Positions 18,732-26,375 of a DNA stretch of 34,301 nucleotides are shown here, piece by piece (position 1 is the first letter of the stretch; each line of letters begins with the position of its first letter). The stretch is taken from assembly GCF_000633415.1 (NCBI RefSeq), contig NZ_AYMV01000034.1, positions 1 through 34,301 on the forward strand, in the 5' to 3' direction. A program made the translations under genes and the position numbers. This DNA comes from Leucobacter sp. PH1c. GTDB lineage: Bacteria > Actinomycetota > Actinomycetes > Actinomycetales > Microbacteriaceae. The notes under the pieces were generated by a model. That model did no database searches, was not told where the DNA came from, and saw nothing but the letters and a program-made list of their open reading frames with translations.

Positions 18732-19316
18732 GTGCCCGTAGATTTCACCGCGATCGATTTCGAGACCGCGAACAGCCACCCCTCGTCGGCGTGCTCGGTC
18801 GGCCTCGTGCGCGTGCGCGCCGGACAGGTCGTGGATCGGGCCGAGTGGCTCATCCGCCCGCCCGCCGGGCACGCGCAGTTCCTGCCCTTCAACATCAAGA
18901 TCCACGGCATCACCCCCGACATGGTCGTCGCGGCGCGCGAGTGGGCCGAGCAACTGACCGAGCTGCGCGAGTTCATCGGCGACGACATCGCGGTGGCGCA
19001 CAACGCGAGCTTCGACATGGGCGTCATCCGCGCGGCCTGCGCCGAGAGCATCACCCCCACTCCCAAGTTCCGCTACCTGTGCAGCGTGCAGGTGTCGCGC
19101 AAGACCTACGAGATTCCCTCGCACCGACTCCCGCTCTCGGCGGCGGCCGCGGGCTTCGTCGATTTCGCGCACCACAACGCGCTCGCGGACGCGGAGGCCT
19201 GCGCCGCCATCGTCATCGACGCGGCCCGCAGGCACGAGGCCACAGACCTCCCGGCGCTCGCGAAGGCGACGGGGCTCCGGATCCAGCAGCTCAAGGCCAT
19301 CCCGCTGAAACTGTAG
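18732..19316 (+). CDS. DEDDh-type 3'-5' exonuclease (DnaQ-like, RNase T/DNA pol III epsilon fold)
   Basis: This 194-residue protein is a DnaQ-fold exonuclease. The four acidic ligands and the catalytic His are visible: Asp9 and Glu11 in IDFETA, Asp95 in HNASFD, and His148 with Asp153 in HNALAD. These coordinate two metal ions for 3'-end nucleotide removal. A C-terminal tail of about 40 residues (TDLPALAKATGLRIQQLKAI) follows the nuclease domain. It is a stand-alone protein, so proofreading for a particular polymerase cannot be inferred. The GTG at 18732 puts the first catalytic strand at the usual distance, and the open frame upstream overlaps ychF on the other strand. A weak caagct box lies 6 nt upstream. 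Confidence 0.9.
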   Translation: MPVDFTAIDFETANSHPSSACSVGLVRVRAGQVVDRAEWLIRPPAGHAQFLPFNIKIHGITPDMVVAAREWAEQLTELREFIGDDIAVAHNASFDMGVIRAACAESITPTPKFRYLCSVQVSRKTYEIPSHRLPLSAAAAGFVDFAHHNALADAEACAAIVIDAARRHEATDLPALAKATGLRIQQLKAIPLKL

Positions 19317-19371
19317 TGCAGCTGGAGTGAAGCTGGAGAGCGGTGGGCTGGGGGCTTGCCGTGGCCGACTA

Positions 19372-19463
<92 letters not shown>

Positions 19464-19589
19464 CTGCTTCCCCGCTGCAATTGCGCTGCTCCCGCTGTCC
19501 TGGTTTCTTTTTCCCCCCGTCCGCGCCGAGCGCCCCTCGGTTCCCCTCGCCTTCGCGCGCCCTCACGCTCCTTCGCCGCCCCCTCTCCT

Positions 19590-19709
19590 GCCTCCGCCGT
19601 ACTCTCTTCCGTCGCGTCCTCCTCCGTCGCGTCCTCCTCCGCCGCATCCTCCTCCGCCGTGTCCGCCTCCGCCGCGTCCTCCTCCGCTGTGCCCGCCTCC
19701 ACCGCCCCT
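19590..19709. repeat. 15-bp tandem repeat, eight units
   Basis: The unit consensus is tcctccgccgcgtcc, in strict 15-bp register at 19590, 19605, 19620, 19635, 19650, 19665, 19680 and 19695. One minus-strand frame reads it as a pentapeptide repeat (EEDAA/EEDAT). That frame has no convincing start or conserved domain, so it is annotated as repeat DNA. Confidence 0.85.
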
Positions 19710-19893
19710 CCTCCGCCGCGCCCGTCTCCACCGCCCTTCCTCCGTCGCTCCCTCCCCTGAGCTTCAAGCTCTCGTCGAGCCTGAACTGAGTTCCGCTCAC
19801 GGGATCAGGGGTTCCATTCTTTGCCTTCGTTTTCCGCGAAATTCCGCGGTTTTTCCCCTCCCCAATGTCAGTGGTCCATGGTGGAATCACCCC

Positions 19894-21438
19894 ATGACCA
19901 CCCCAGCCCACAGCCTCGTTCCCGAGCGGCTCGCCGCGCTCGATGCGACCATCTCGGCGCTCGAAGCGCACGAGCTGGTGCAGCGCGCGCACGATGCCGC
20001 GCGGCTCCGACTGCTCGCTGCGGCTCTCGACACGGCGCTCACCCGCCCATCGCTCGGCAGCGGCGAGCTCGCCCACCGCTCGCTGCGGGCTGAGGTTGCG
20101 ACGGCGCTGCGGCGCAGCGAGGGCGCGGTCGACCGAGAGCTCTCGCTCGCCGCCGCCCTGGGAGATCGCTTCCCCAGCACGCTCCTCGCACTTGAGCGCG
20201 GCGAGATCTCGCTCGGCCACGTGCGCGTGCTCGTCGATACGAGCGCACCGCTCGGTGCGAGCGCCAACGGGCCCGAGGCGCCCTTCCAGGCTCGATTCGA
20301 GGCGGAGGTCCTCACTCACGCCACGCATGAAACCCCGCAGCGGTTGCGTCCGCTCGCTCGGCGCATCGCCGGGGAGCTCGCCGAAGAGCTCGCACGCGAG
20401 CTGGAGCGCACTCATCCGGATCTCGAACCGCCCGCGCCCCTCTGCCGGAGAAGCGTGCGTCTTGTCGAGGCGGGCGATGGATTCTCCGAGCTCATCGCCA
20501 CGCTGCCCACGGTCGAGGCTCACGCGATCCATGACCGCCTCACCCGCCTCGCGAAGGCAGCCGACGCCGCCGAACGTGCGAGCCGCGACGCCGGTCTGGG
20601 CACACGCCTCGGCCCCGGCAGCGACTCTGACCCCGGAACCACCCCAACCTCTGTCCCAGTCCGCTCACGCGACGAGGCACGGGCCGACGTGCTCCGGGAT
20701 CTTCTCCTCGCAGCGAACCCGCACGAGCTCTTCGCCGGCTCGCCCGAAGAGGCGGTGCGCGCGCGGATCCAGCTTGTCCTTCCGGTGCGCGCTCCGCGCT
20801 CGTCAGGCACCACGGTCCCGACCGTACGCCCGGACGGTCACCCCGACACCTCGCACCCCACGGGTCTTACCGGAACCGATCAGCTGGGCTTCGGCCTCGA
20901 CCTCGCCGAGCTCGGAGGCGCCGAGGTTGGAGGTGCCGAGCTTGCCGGCTCCGGCCCGATCTCCAGCGACACGGCTCGTGGGTACGCCAGGCACACGTTG
21001 TCCTGGGAACGCGTCACCGTCGCTGAGCACAGCGGCACCGTGCTCTCCGTCGACCGCTATCGGCCGGATGCGGCGATACAGCGGTTCCTCGGTGCCCGAG
21101 ACCTCCACTGCCGATTTCCCGGGTGCCGCGTACCCCTCGCCCGCTGCGACATCGACCACACGGTGGATGCCGCGCGCGGCGGGCCCACCTCCACCGACAA
21201 CCTGGCACATCTCTGCCGCGGGCATCACACGCTGAAGCACGCAACTCCCTGGTCCGTCGAGCAGTTCGCAGACGGGACGCTCGTGTGGCGCAGCCCGACC
21301 GGTCGCGAGCACTGGGACAGGCCGCCGAGCCGGGTTCGCTTCGCTGGGGCGCAGGGCTGGTCTCCGAGTGCGCCGCAGCGTCCGTCCGTTCGTGGACGCC
21401 CCCAAATGTCCGAGGCCCCTGGCATCCTGTCCTCATGA
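19894..21438 (+). CDS. DUF222 domain HNH endonuclease (13E12-repeat family)
   Basis: This 514-residue protein belongs to the large actinobacterial family with an N-terminal helical DUF222 domain (residues about 20-330) and a C-terminal HNH nuclease. In the HNH part, HCRFPGC, CDIDH and LCRGHH give the zinc-binding cysteines and the metal-binding histidines. Pro/Gly/Thr-rich linkers at about 240-260 and 300-330 break up the DUF222 part. Members are multicopy in many actinobacterial genomes and their biological role is unknown; DNA cleavage is inferred from the motif. The ATG at 19894 gives the usual N-terminus for the family. Its stop shares ATGA with the rmuC start, so the two are co-translated. 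Confidence 0.88.
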   Translation: MTTPAHSLVPERLAALDATISALEAHELVQRAHDAARLRLLAAALDTALTRPSLGSGELAHRSLRAEVATALRRSEGAVDRELSLAAALGDRFPSTLLALERGEISLGHVRVLVDTSAPLGASANGPEAPFQARFEAEVLTHATHETPQRLRPLARRIAGELAEELARELERTHPDLEPPAPLCRRSVRLVEAGDGFSELIATLPTVEAHAIHDRLTRLAKAADAAERASRDAGLGTRLGPGSDSDPGTTPTSVPVRSRDEARADVLRDLLLAANPHELFAGSPEEAVRARIQLVLPVRAPRSSGTTVPTVRPDGHPDTSHPTGLTGTDQLGFGLDLAELGGAEVGGAELAGSGPISSDTARGYARHTLSWERVTVAEHSGTVLSVDRYRPDAAIQRFLGARDLHCRFPGCRVPLARCDIDHTVDAARGGPTSTDNLAHLCRGHHTLKHATPWSVEQFADGTLVWRSPTGREHWDRPPSRVRFAGAQGWSPSAPQRPSVRGRPQMSEAPGILSS

Positions 21439-22868
21439 CCTCCCTCACCCTCACTCTGCTGATCCTCCTCGTCGCCGTGGTGGCTGCCGGGGCCGGCGCT
21501 GCCGCAGGCGTCGTGGTTCGTGGGCGCGCGGCTCAACGCGACCTGGCGCGCGTCGTCGCGGAGCACGGGGCAGACGCCGAGCGCGAGATCGCGCTCGCGA
21601 CGCAGCGTGCCCGGCTCGACGCCGAATCCGGTGCGCGGCTCCTCCGAGAGGAGCTCGCCGCGGCGGAGACCCGCGCTGAGGGGCTCGAGGCCCGCCTGCG
21701 CGACGCGCACGCGAACGCGCAGCAGCGCTCGGAGATGGACCGCGAGGAGCAGCGCGTGCTGCAGCAGCTCGCCCCGCTGCGCGACAGCCTCGGCAAGCTG
21801 GAGCACACAGTCTCGGCCATGGAGCAGCAGCGCGCCGCCCAGCACGGCGAACTCGCCCAGCAGCTCCGCCAGGCCGCCCTCGCGGAAGACAAGCTCCGCG
21901 GCACCGCGGAGAGTCTCGCCGCGGCCCTCCGCTCCAACAACACGCGAGGAATCTGGGGCGAGACCCAGCTGCGCCGCATCATCGAGGCCGCCGGCATGCT
22001 CGAGCGCGTCGACTTCGAGGTGCAGCCCCAGTTCACCACCGAGTCCGGCGTGCTCCGCCCCGACGTCGTGGTGCAGCTCCCCGGAGGCAAGAGCATCGCG
22101 ATCGATGCAAAGGTGCCGTTCGCGTCCTACCTTGAGTCGCAGAACCTCAGTGCAGCAGACGCCTCTCCTGAGGCCGAAGCCCGGCGCACCGATCTCCTCG
22201 CGCAGCACGCGCGGGCGCTGCGCGACCACATCATCGCGCTGAGCAAGCGCGACTACGCCGCGGCACTCCCCGATTCACCCGAGTTCGTCATCGCGTTCCT
22301 ACCGAGCGAGTCGCTGCTGTCGAGCGCACTCGATACCGATCCACTCCTGCTCGAGTACGCCTTCGAGCGGCGCGTGGCACTCGCCTCCCCAGTCAGCCTC
22401 TGGGCCATCCTCAAGTCAGTGGCCCACAGTTGGCGCCAGGATTCGCTCACGGCCGAAGCACGGACCCTGTTTGATCTCAGCCGCGAGCTGCACTCCCGCA
22501 TCGGGCGCAGCGCCACGCACCTCGACAAGCTCGGCCGCACGCTCGCGCGCGGGGTCCAGGACTACAACGCCTACGTCGGCTCGTTCGAGCGGCAGGTACT
22601 CCCGACTGCGCGCAAGATCAGCGCACTGAACGGCGAGCAGATCAGCCCGGAGCCCAGCCAGCTCGACGTTGCGGTGCGCCCGCTCATGGCCCCCGAGCTG
22701 CGCGCCTCAGACCTTCCCGAGACCGAGCCGGAGCAGGCGAAACTGCCCGAGCAAGCAGAAGCTCCCGAGCAAGTAGAAGTTCCGGACCAGAGTTCGACGC
22801 CAGCGCAGGCAGTACCCCGCACGCTCAGCGCGGACCTCTGGGGCAGTGCAACGCCCGAGCAAGGCTGA
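21435..22868 (+). CDS. rmuC: DNA recombination protein RmuC
   Basis: This 477-residue protein has an N-terminal membrane segment (TLTLLILLVAVVAAGAGAAA), a coiled coil rich in Glu, Arg and Gln at about 30-160, and the RmuC domain. The domain begins near RGIWGETQLRRIIEAAGM and includes DVVVQLPGGKSIAIDAKVPF, the nuclease-like core with DxK spacing. RmuC limits inversions at short inverted repeats in E. coli, and the fold is related to restriction endonucleases. The C-terminal tail is a degenerate Pro-Glu-Gln repeat (LPEQAEAPEQVEVPDQ) outside the domain. The start overlaps the HNH stop by 4 nt. Confidence 0.93.
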   Translation: MTSLTLTLLILLVAVVAAGAGAAAGVVVRGRAAQRDLARVVAEHGADAEREIALATQRARLDAESGARLLREELAAAETRAEGLEARLRDAHANAQQRSEMDREEQRVLQQLAPLRDSLGKLEHTVSAMEQQRAAQHGELAQQLRQAALAEDKLRGTAESLAAALRSNNTRGIWGETQLRRIIEAAGMLERVDFEVQPQFTTESGVLRPDVVVQLPGGKSIAIDAKVPFASYLESQNLSAADASPEAEARRTDLLAQHARALRDHIIALSKRDYAAALPDSPEFVIAFLPSESLLSSALDTDPLLLEYAFERRVALASPVSLWAILKSVAHSWRQDSLTAEARTLFDLSRELHSRIGRSATHLDKLGRTLARGVQDYNAYVGSFERQVLPTARKISALNGEQISPEPSQLDVAVRPLMAPELRASDLPETEPEQAKLPEQAEAPEQVEVPDQSSTPAQAVPRTLSADLWGSATPEQG

Positions 22869-22923
22869 GGCAAGGCCACACACCCTCGGCTTGTCACAGA
22901 CCTCCAGATCACGGGCACCGGCC

Positions 22924-23010
22924 GGCAGCGAATCTCGCAGACACCCACGCTGACTGGCGGCAAATCTGACAGACACCCGCGCCAGCCGGCAGCGAATCTG
23001 GCAGGCACCC
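22924..23010. repeat. Three 23-bp repeats at exact 32-bp spacing
   Basis: Copies at 22924-22946, 22956-22978 and 22988-23010 follow ggcagcgaatctnncagaca plus ccc, with 9-nt spacers. They lie between rmuC and the terminator hairpin. Spacers this short and only three copies rule out a CRISPR array. Confidence 0.85.
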
Positions 23011-23032
23011 GCTGCGTCCAGACACCTCCGGG

Positions 23033-23076
23033 AACACCACAGGCCCCAGACGAAACCGTCTGGGGCCTGTGGTGTT
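23033..23076. terminator. Bidirectional terminator between rmuC and glpX
   Basis: A perfect 20-bp stem (23033-23052 with 23057-23076) closes a 4-nt aaac loop. The GC-rich core with AAC/GTT ends, and a T-tract on the plus strand (gtgtttcgg), fits a Rho-independent terminator serving both convergent genes. Confidence 0.85.
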
Positions 23077-23147
23077 TCGGCTCAGCGTCCCGAGCGCATG
23101 CTCCGGGGCTCAGCTTCCGGGGCTCGCGAGCCTGCGGCGCAGGAGGA

Positions 23148-24131
23148 TTAGTCCCAGCGGCTCGGATCCATGTCGCTGATGACGTGGCGGATCGTGCCCG
23201 AGTGCGAGCGCATCACGATGCTCTCGGCGCGCACGAACGGGCCGCGGCGCTGCACGCCGTCGATGAACTCGGCGTCGGTGATGCCCGTCGCCACGAAGTA
23301 GCAGTTGTCGCTCGACACGAGGTCGTTGGCCTCGAGCACACGGTTCAGATCGTGGCCCGCGTCGAGTGCGCGCTGGCGCTCGTCGTCGTCCTTCGGCCAC
23401 AGGCGACCCTGGATCACACCGCCGAGCGCCTTCACGGCGCACGCCGTGATGATGCCCTCGGGCGTGCCGCCGATACCGACGCACATGTCGATGCGCGAAT
23501 CCCAGCGAGCCGCGTTCACGCCGCCCGCGACGTCGCCGTCCATGAGCAGACGCGTGCCGGCGCCGGCCTCGCGGATCTCGCGGATGAGGTTCTCGTGGCG
23601 CGGCCGATCCAGCACGGCGACGCGGATGTCGGAGACGTCGACCTGCTTGGCACGCGCGAGCGCGCGGATGTTCTCACCGATGGGACGGTTGATGTCGACC
23701 ACGCCGACGCCCTCGGGCCCGCACACGAGCTTGTCCATGTAGAACACGGCCGAGGGATCGTACATGCTGCCCCGGTCGGCCACCGCGATCACCGAGAGCG
23801 CGCCCGGGCGCCCCTCAGCGGTGAGCCGCGTGCCGTCGATCGGGTCGACCGCGACATCGCACTCCGCGCCCTCGCCGTTACCGACGACCTCGCCGTTGTA
23901 CAGCCAGGGGGCGTCATCCTTCTCGCCCTCGCCGATCACGACGGTGCCCTTCATGTTCACCGTCGAAAGGAAACGACGCATCGCGTCGACCGCTGCCCCG
24001 TCGGCCGCGTTCTTGTCGCCACGGCCGATCCAGGGGGTCGCACGCATCGCCGCAGCCTCGGTCGCGCGAACGAGCTCCATCGCGAGGTTACGGTCGGGCT
24101 GCCATTCGCCAAGCGAAACAGGTTCATTCAT
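23148..24131 (-). CDS. glpX: Class II fructose-1,6-bisphosphatase GlpX
   Basis: This 327-residue enzyme hydrolyses fructose 1,6-bisphosphate to fructose 6-phosphate in gluconeogenesis. It is cytoplasmic and metal dependent. The family motifs are present: GDKNAADGAAVDAM, GEGEKDDAPW, the phosphatase motif VDPIDGT and the glycine-rich DGDVAGG. Length fits the family. The ATG at 24131 is preferred because TAGGCT lies 7 nt upstream, giving a leaderless transcript; an in-frame ATG at 24164 would lie upstream of that box. The gene faces away from fba, so two consecutive gluconeogenic steps share one intergenic region of 206 bp. In many actinobacteria glpX instead precedes fumC, which here is 8.5 kb away. 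Confidence 0.96.
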   Translation of the reverse strand: MNEPVSLGEWQPDRNLAMELVRATEAAAMRATPWIGRGDKNAADGAAVDAMRRFLSTVNMKGTVVIGEGEKDDAPWLYNGEVVGNGEGAECDVAVDPIDGTRLTAEGRPGALSVIAVADRGSMYDPSAVFYMDKLVCGPEGVGVVDINRPIGENIRALARAKQVDVSDIRVAVLDRPRHENLIREIREAGAGTRLLMDGDVAGGVNAARWDSRIDMCVGIGGTPEGIITACAVKALGGVIQGRLWPKDDDERQRALDAGHDLNRVLEANDLVSSDNCYFVATGITDAEFIDGVQRRGPFVRAESIVMRSHSGTIRHVISDMDPSRWD

Positions 24132-24138
24132 ACGCAGT

Positions 24139-24144
24139 AGCCTA
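24139..24144 (-). promoter_or_regulatory. -10 box of glpX (TAGGCT), leaderless type
   Basis: TAGGCT on the minus strand ends 7 nt before the ATG at 24131. This places the transcription start at the start codon. Confidence 0.55.
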
Positions 24145-24207
24145 CCGCCTTCACCCGCGTCCACCCACGTCCGCCCGCGTCCTCCTCCCGCTCACGGCCT
24201 CAACGCA

Positions 24208-24337
24208 TAGACTGGGACCGCGAAGCGGTGCCCCCGAGGCGCCGCCACAGACGTTCGGCCCGCCGAGCATCCCGATCAACATGTCGGGGCAGGCACGGCC
24301 ACCGCACATCGAACCGAAACGAACACGAGGAGCACAC
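24208..24337 (+). promoter_or_regulatory. Promoter and long 5' leader of fba
   Basis: TAGACT at 24208-24213 fits a -10 box and predicts a start near 24220, leaving a leader of about 118 nt. A small hairpin (ACCGC-GAA-GCGGT, 24217-24229) stands at its 5' end. The leader ends in a good ribosome-binding site, AGGAG, 7-8 nt before the ATG. Unlike its neighbours this gene therefore appears to have a leadered mRNA. No known riboswitch was recognised. Confidence 0.5.
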
Positions 24338-25366
24338 ATGCCCGTCGCAACCCCGGAACAGTACGCAGCGATGCTCGACGCCGCGAAGGCTGGCGGCTTC
24401 GCCTTCCCCGCGGTGAACGTGTCCAGCTCGCAGACCCTCAACGCTGCGCTCCAGGGCTTCGCCGAGGCCGGCTCCGACGGCATCATCCAGGTGAGCTTCG
24501 GCGGTGCGGACTACTTCGCCGGCCACACCGTGTCGAACCGCGTGGGCGGCGCCATCGCGTTCGCAAAGTTCGCCGAGGAGGTCGCGAAGGCGTACGACAT
24601 CACCGTCGCGCTCCACACCGACCACTGCCCCAAGCAGCACCTCGACAACTTCGTGCTCCCCCTCGTCGCGGCGAGCGAGGAGCGCGTCGCGCAGGGCGGC
24701 CTCCCCTACTTCCAGTCGCACATGTGGGACGGCTCGGCCGTGCCGCTCGGCGAGAACCTCGACATCGCGAAGGATCTCCTCCCCCGCATGGCGGCGATCG
24801 GCGTGATCCTCGAGGTCGAGATCGGCGTCGTCGGCGGCGAGGAGGACGGCATCGCCCACGAGATCAACGACCAGCTCTACACGACCCTCGAGGACGCCGT
24901 TGCGACGGTCGAGGCGCTCGGCCTCGGCGAGCAGGGCCGCTATCTCACCGCGCTGACGTTCGGCAACGTGCACGGCGTGTACAAGCCGGGCGGCGTGCAG
25001 CTGCGCCCCGAGCTCCTGGCCGAGATCCAGGCTGGCCTCCAGGCGAAGTACGGCACCGGCGAGAAGCCTCTCGACCTCGTCTTCCACGGCGGCTCGGGAT
25101 CCTCCGCCGAGGAGATCGCAGAGGCCGTGCGCAACGGCGTGATCAAGATGAACATCGACACGGACACGCAGTACGCGTTCACCCGCCCCGTCGCCGACTT
25201 CATCCTGAAGAACTACGACGGCGTGCTGAAGATTGACGGCGAGGTCGGCAACAAGAAGCAGTACGACCCCCGCGCCTACGGCAAGGTTGCGGAGACCGGC
25301 ATGGCCGCGCGCATCGCCCTCGCCGCCGAGCAGCTCGGCTCCGCCGGGAAGTCGGTGAGCGCCTAG
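24338..25366 (+). CDS. fbaA: Class II fructose-bisphosphate aldolase
   Basis: This 342-residue zinc enzyme interconverts fructose 1,6-bisphosphate with glyceraldehyde 3-phosphate and dihydroxyacetone phosphate. Zinc and substrate motifs are visible: HTDHC near residue 95, SHMWDGS, the Glu-rich EVEIGVVGGEEDG, GNVHGVYKPG and VFHGGSGS, followed by NIDTDTQYAFTRP. This is the long class IIA form found in actinobacteria. The ATG at 24338 has AGGAG at the right spacing; an in-frame ATG at 24281 would add an unlike 19-residue extension. It is the first gene of an operon with the membrane protein that follows, whose GTG shares a base with this stop codon. Confidence 0.97.
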   Translation: MPVATPEQYAAMLDAAKAGGFAFPAVNVSSSQTLNAALQGFAEAGSDGIIQVSFGGADYFAGHTVSNRVGGAIAFAKFAEEVAKAYDITVALHTDHCPKQHLDNFVLPLVAASEERVAQGGLPYFQSHMWDGSAVPLGENLDIAKDLLPRMAAIGVILEVEIGVVGGEEDGIAHEINDQLYTTLEDAVATVEALGLGEQGRYLTALTFGNVHGVYKPGGVQLRPELLAEIQAGLQAKYGTGEKPLDLVFHGGSGSSAEEIAEAVRNGVIKMNIDTDTQYAFTRPVADFILKNYDGVLKIDGEVGNKKQYDPRAYGKVAETGMAARIALAAEQLGSAGKSVSA

Positions 25367-26247
25367 TGTCCGACGCGCGCAACGACGCGAGCCCCGCGCA
25401 GCCGGCCGGGCAGGATCAGGCGGCGCGGGATCAGGCGGCACAGGATCAGGCGGCGCAGCCGGCTGCCCCGGCCCGCCCCGCGCAGCCCGAGTACGGAGAG
25501 TACGCGCCCGAGGGCTGGGTCTGGACGCCGCCCGAGGGCACGGAAGCCGCTGTCGCGGAGACGGGCGGATCCGGCGCCGCTGGATCAGTCGCCGCGAGCG
25601 CACAGCGCTCGGCCAGCGCCCGCCCGTCCGGCGTGCCCCACAACCTGGGTGCGCCCGGGCAGCAGCAGGCGCCGCAGCAGGGAAGCCAGCAGCACGCACC
25701 GCAGCAGCACGCGCCCCAGCAGGGCAGCCAGCAGCAGGGCGGCCAGCAGGCCGCGCCCGGCAGCGATCAGTCGTACCGCGCCGCGGCCGCGCAGCCCGGG
25801 CCGGTCTACGGCGCTCCGCGCAGCGCCTCGCCGCGCACGGGCGACCGTGTGGTCACGATCATGCTGCTCGTCTTCGGTGCGTTCGGCGCGCTGAGTGTCG
25901 CGCGCTCGTTCTTCGCGTTGGAGAGCCAGATCAGCCTGATGGGCACGCTCATCGGCATGGACTCCCCCAAGGTGGAGAGCTGGGTCGGCACGCTCGGCGT
26001 CGCCAGCGCGCTCGCCGTGCTGCTCGTCTACGCACTGAACCTGATCCTCTCGATCCAGCGCATGCGCGCGAGGAAGATCACGTTCTGGGTGCCGCTCGTC
26101 GCCGCAGTGATCGCGTTCGTGATCCTGCTCGTCGTACCCATGATCGCCATGGGCGGAGCGCCCGAGATCATGCAGCAGATCGAGGCCGACCCGAACGGTG
26201 CACTCTCGAAGATGCTCGACTCGCTGCAGGAGATGCAGCAGCCGTAG
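25366..26247 (+). CDS. DUF6264-like membrane protein
   Basis: This 293-residue protein has a long, probably disordered N-terminus with Ala/Gln repeats (QDQAARDQAAQ) and a conserved-looking YGEYAPEGWVWTPPEG segment at about 42-58. A Gln-rich stretch follows, then three hydrophobic helices at about 162-182, 205-228 and 243-266. The last 25 residues are hydrophilic. YGEYAPEGWVW followed by transmembrane segments resembles DUF6264 proteins of Microbacteriaceae, from memory of the family and not checked. Function is unknown. It starts with GTG overlapping the fba stop by 1 nt, so it is co-expressed with aldolase, but nothing in the protein suggests a metabolic activity. Confidence 0.85.
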   Translation: MSDARNDASPAQPAGQDQAARDQAAQDQAAQPAAPARPAQPEYGEYAPEGWVWTPPEGTEAAVAETGGSGAAGSVAASAQRSASARPSGVPHNLGAPGQQQAPQQGSQQHAPQQHAPQQGSQQQGGQQAAPGSDQSYRAAAAQPGPVYGAPRSASPRTGDRVVTIMLLVFGAFGALSVARSFFALESQISLMGTLIGMDSPKVESWVGTLGVASALAVLLVYALNLILSIQRMRARKITFWVPLVAAVIAFVILLVVPMIAMGGAPEIMQQIEADPNGALSKMLDSLQEMQQP

Positions 26248-26259
26248 GCCGCGGTCCTG

Positions 26260-26349
26260 CTGCAGACGGTCGCGCTGCAGACGATACCTCTGCATACGGC
26301 CGCACTGCAGACGATCCCTCTCCAGACGGCCGCGCCGCATCTGATCGCG
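26260..26349. repeat. 15-bp tandem repeat, six units, in the convergent gap
   Basis: Units at 26260, 26275, 26290, 26305, 26320 and 26335 vary around ctgcagacggtcgcg and alternate between two forms, giving a 30-bp superperiod. They sit between the stop codons of the DUF6264-like gene and the VanY-type gene. A minus-strand frame reads RDRLQ-type pentapeptides but lacks a plausible start. Confidence 0.8.
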
Positions 26350-26375
26350 ACGCATTCGACTGTGCCGCCGCACGC

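Noticed and set aside
22924..23010. CRISPR array
   Set aside because: Only three copies, spacers of 9 nt and no cas genes.
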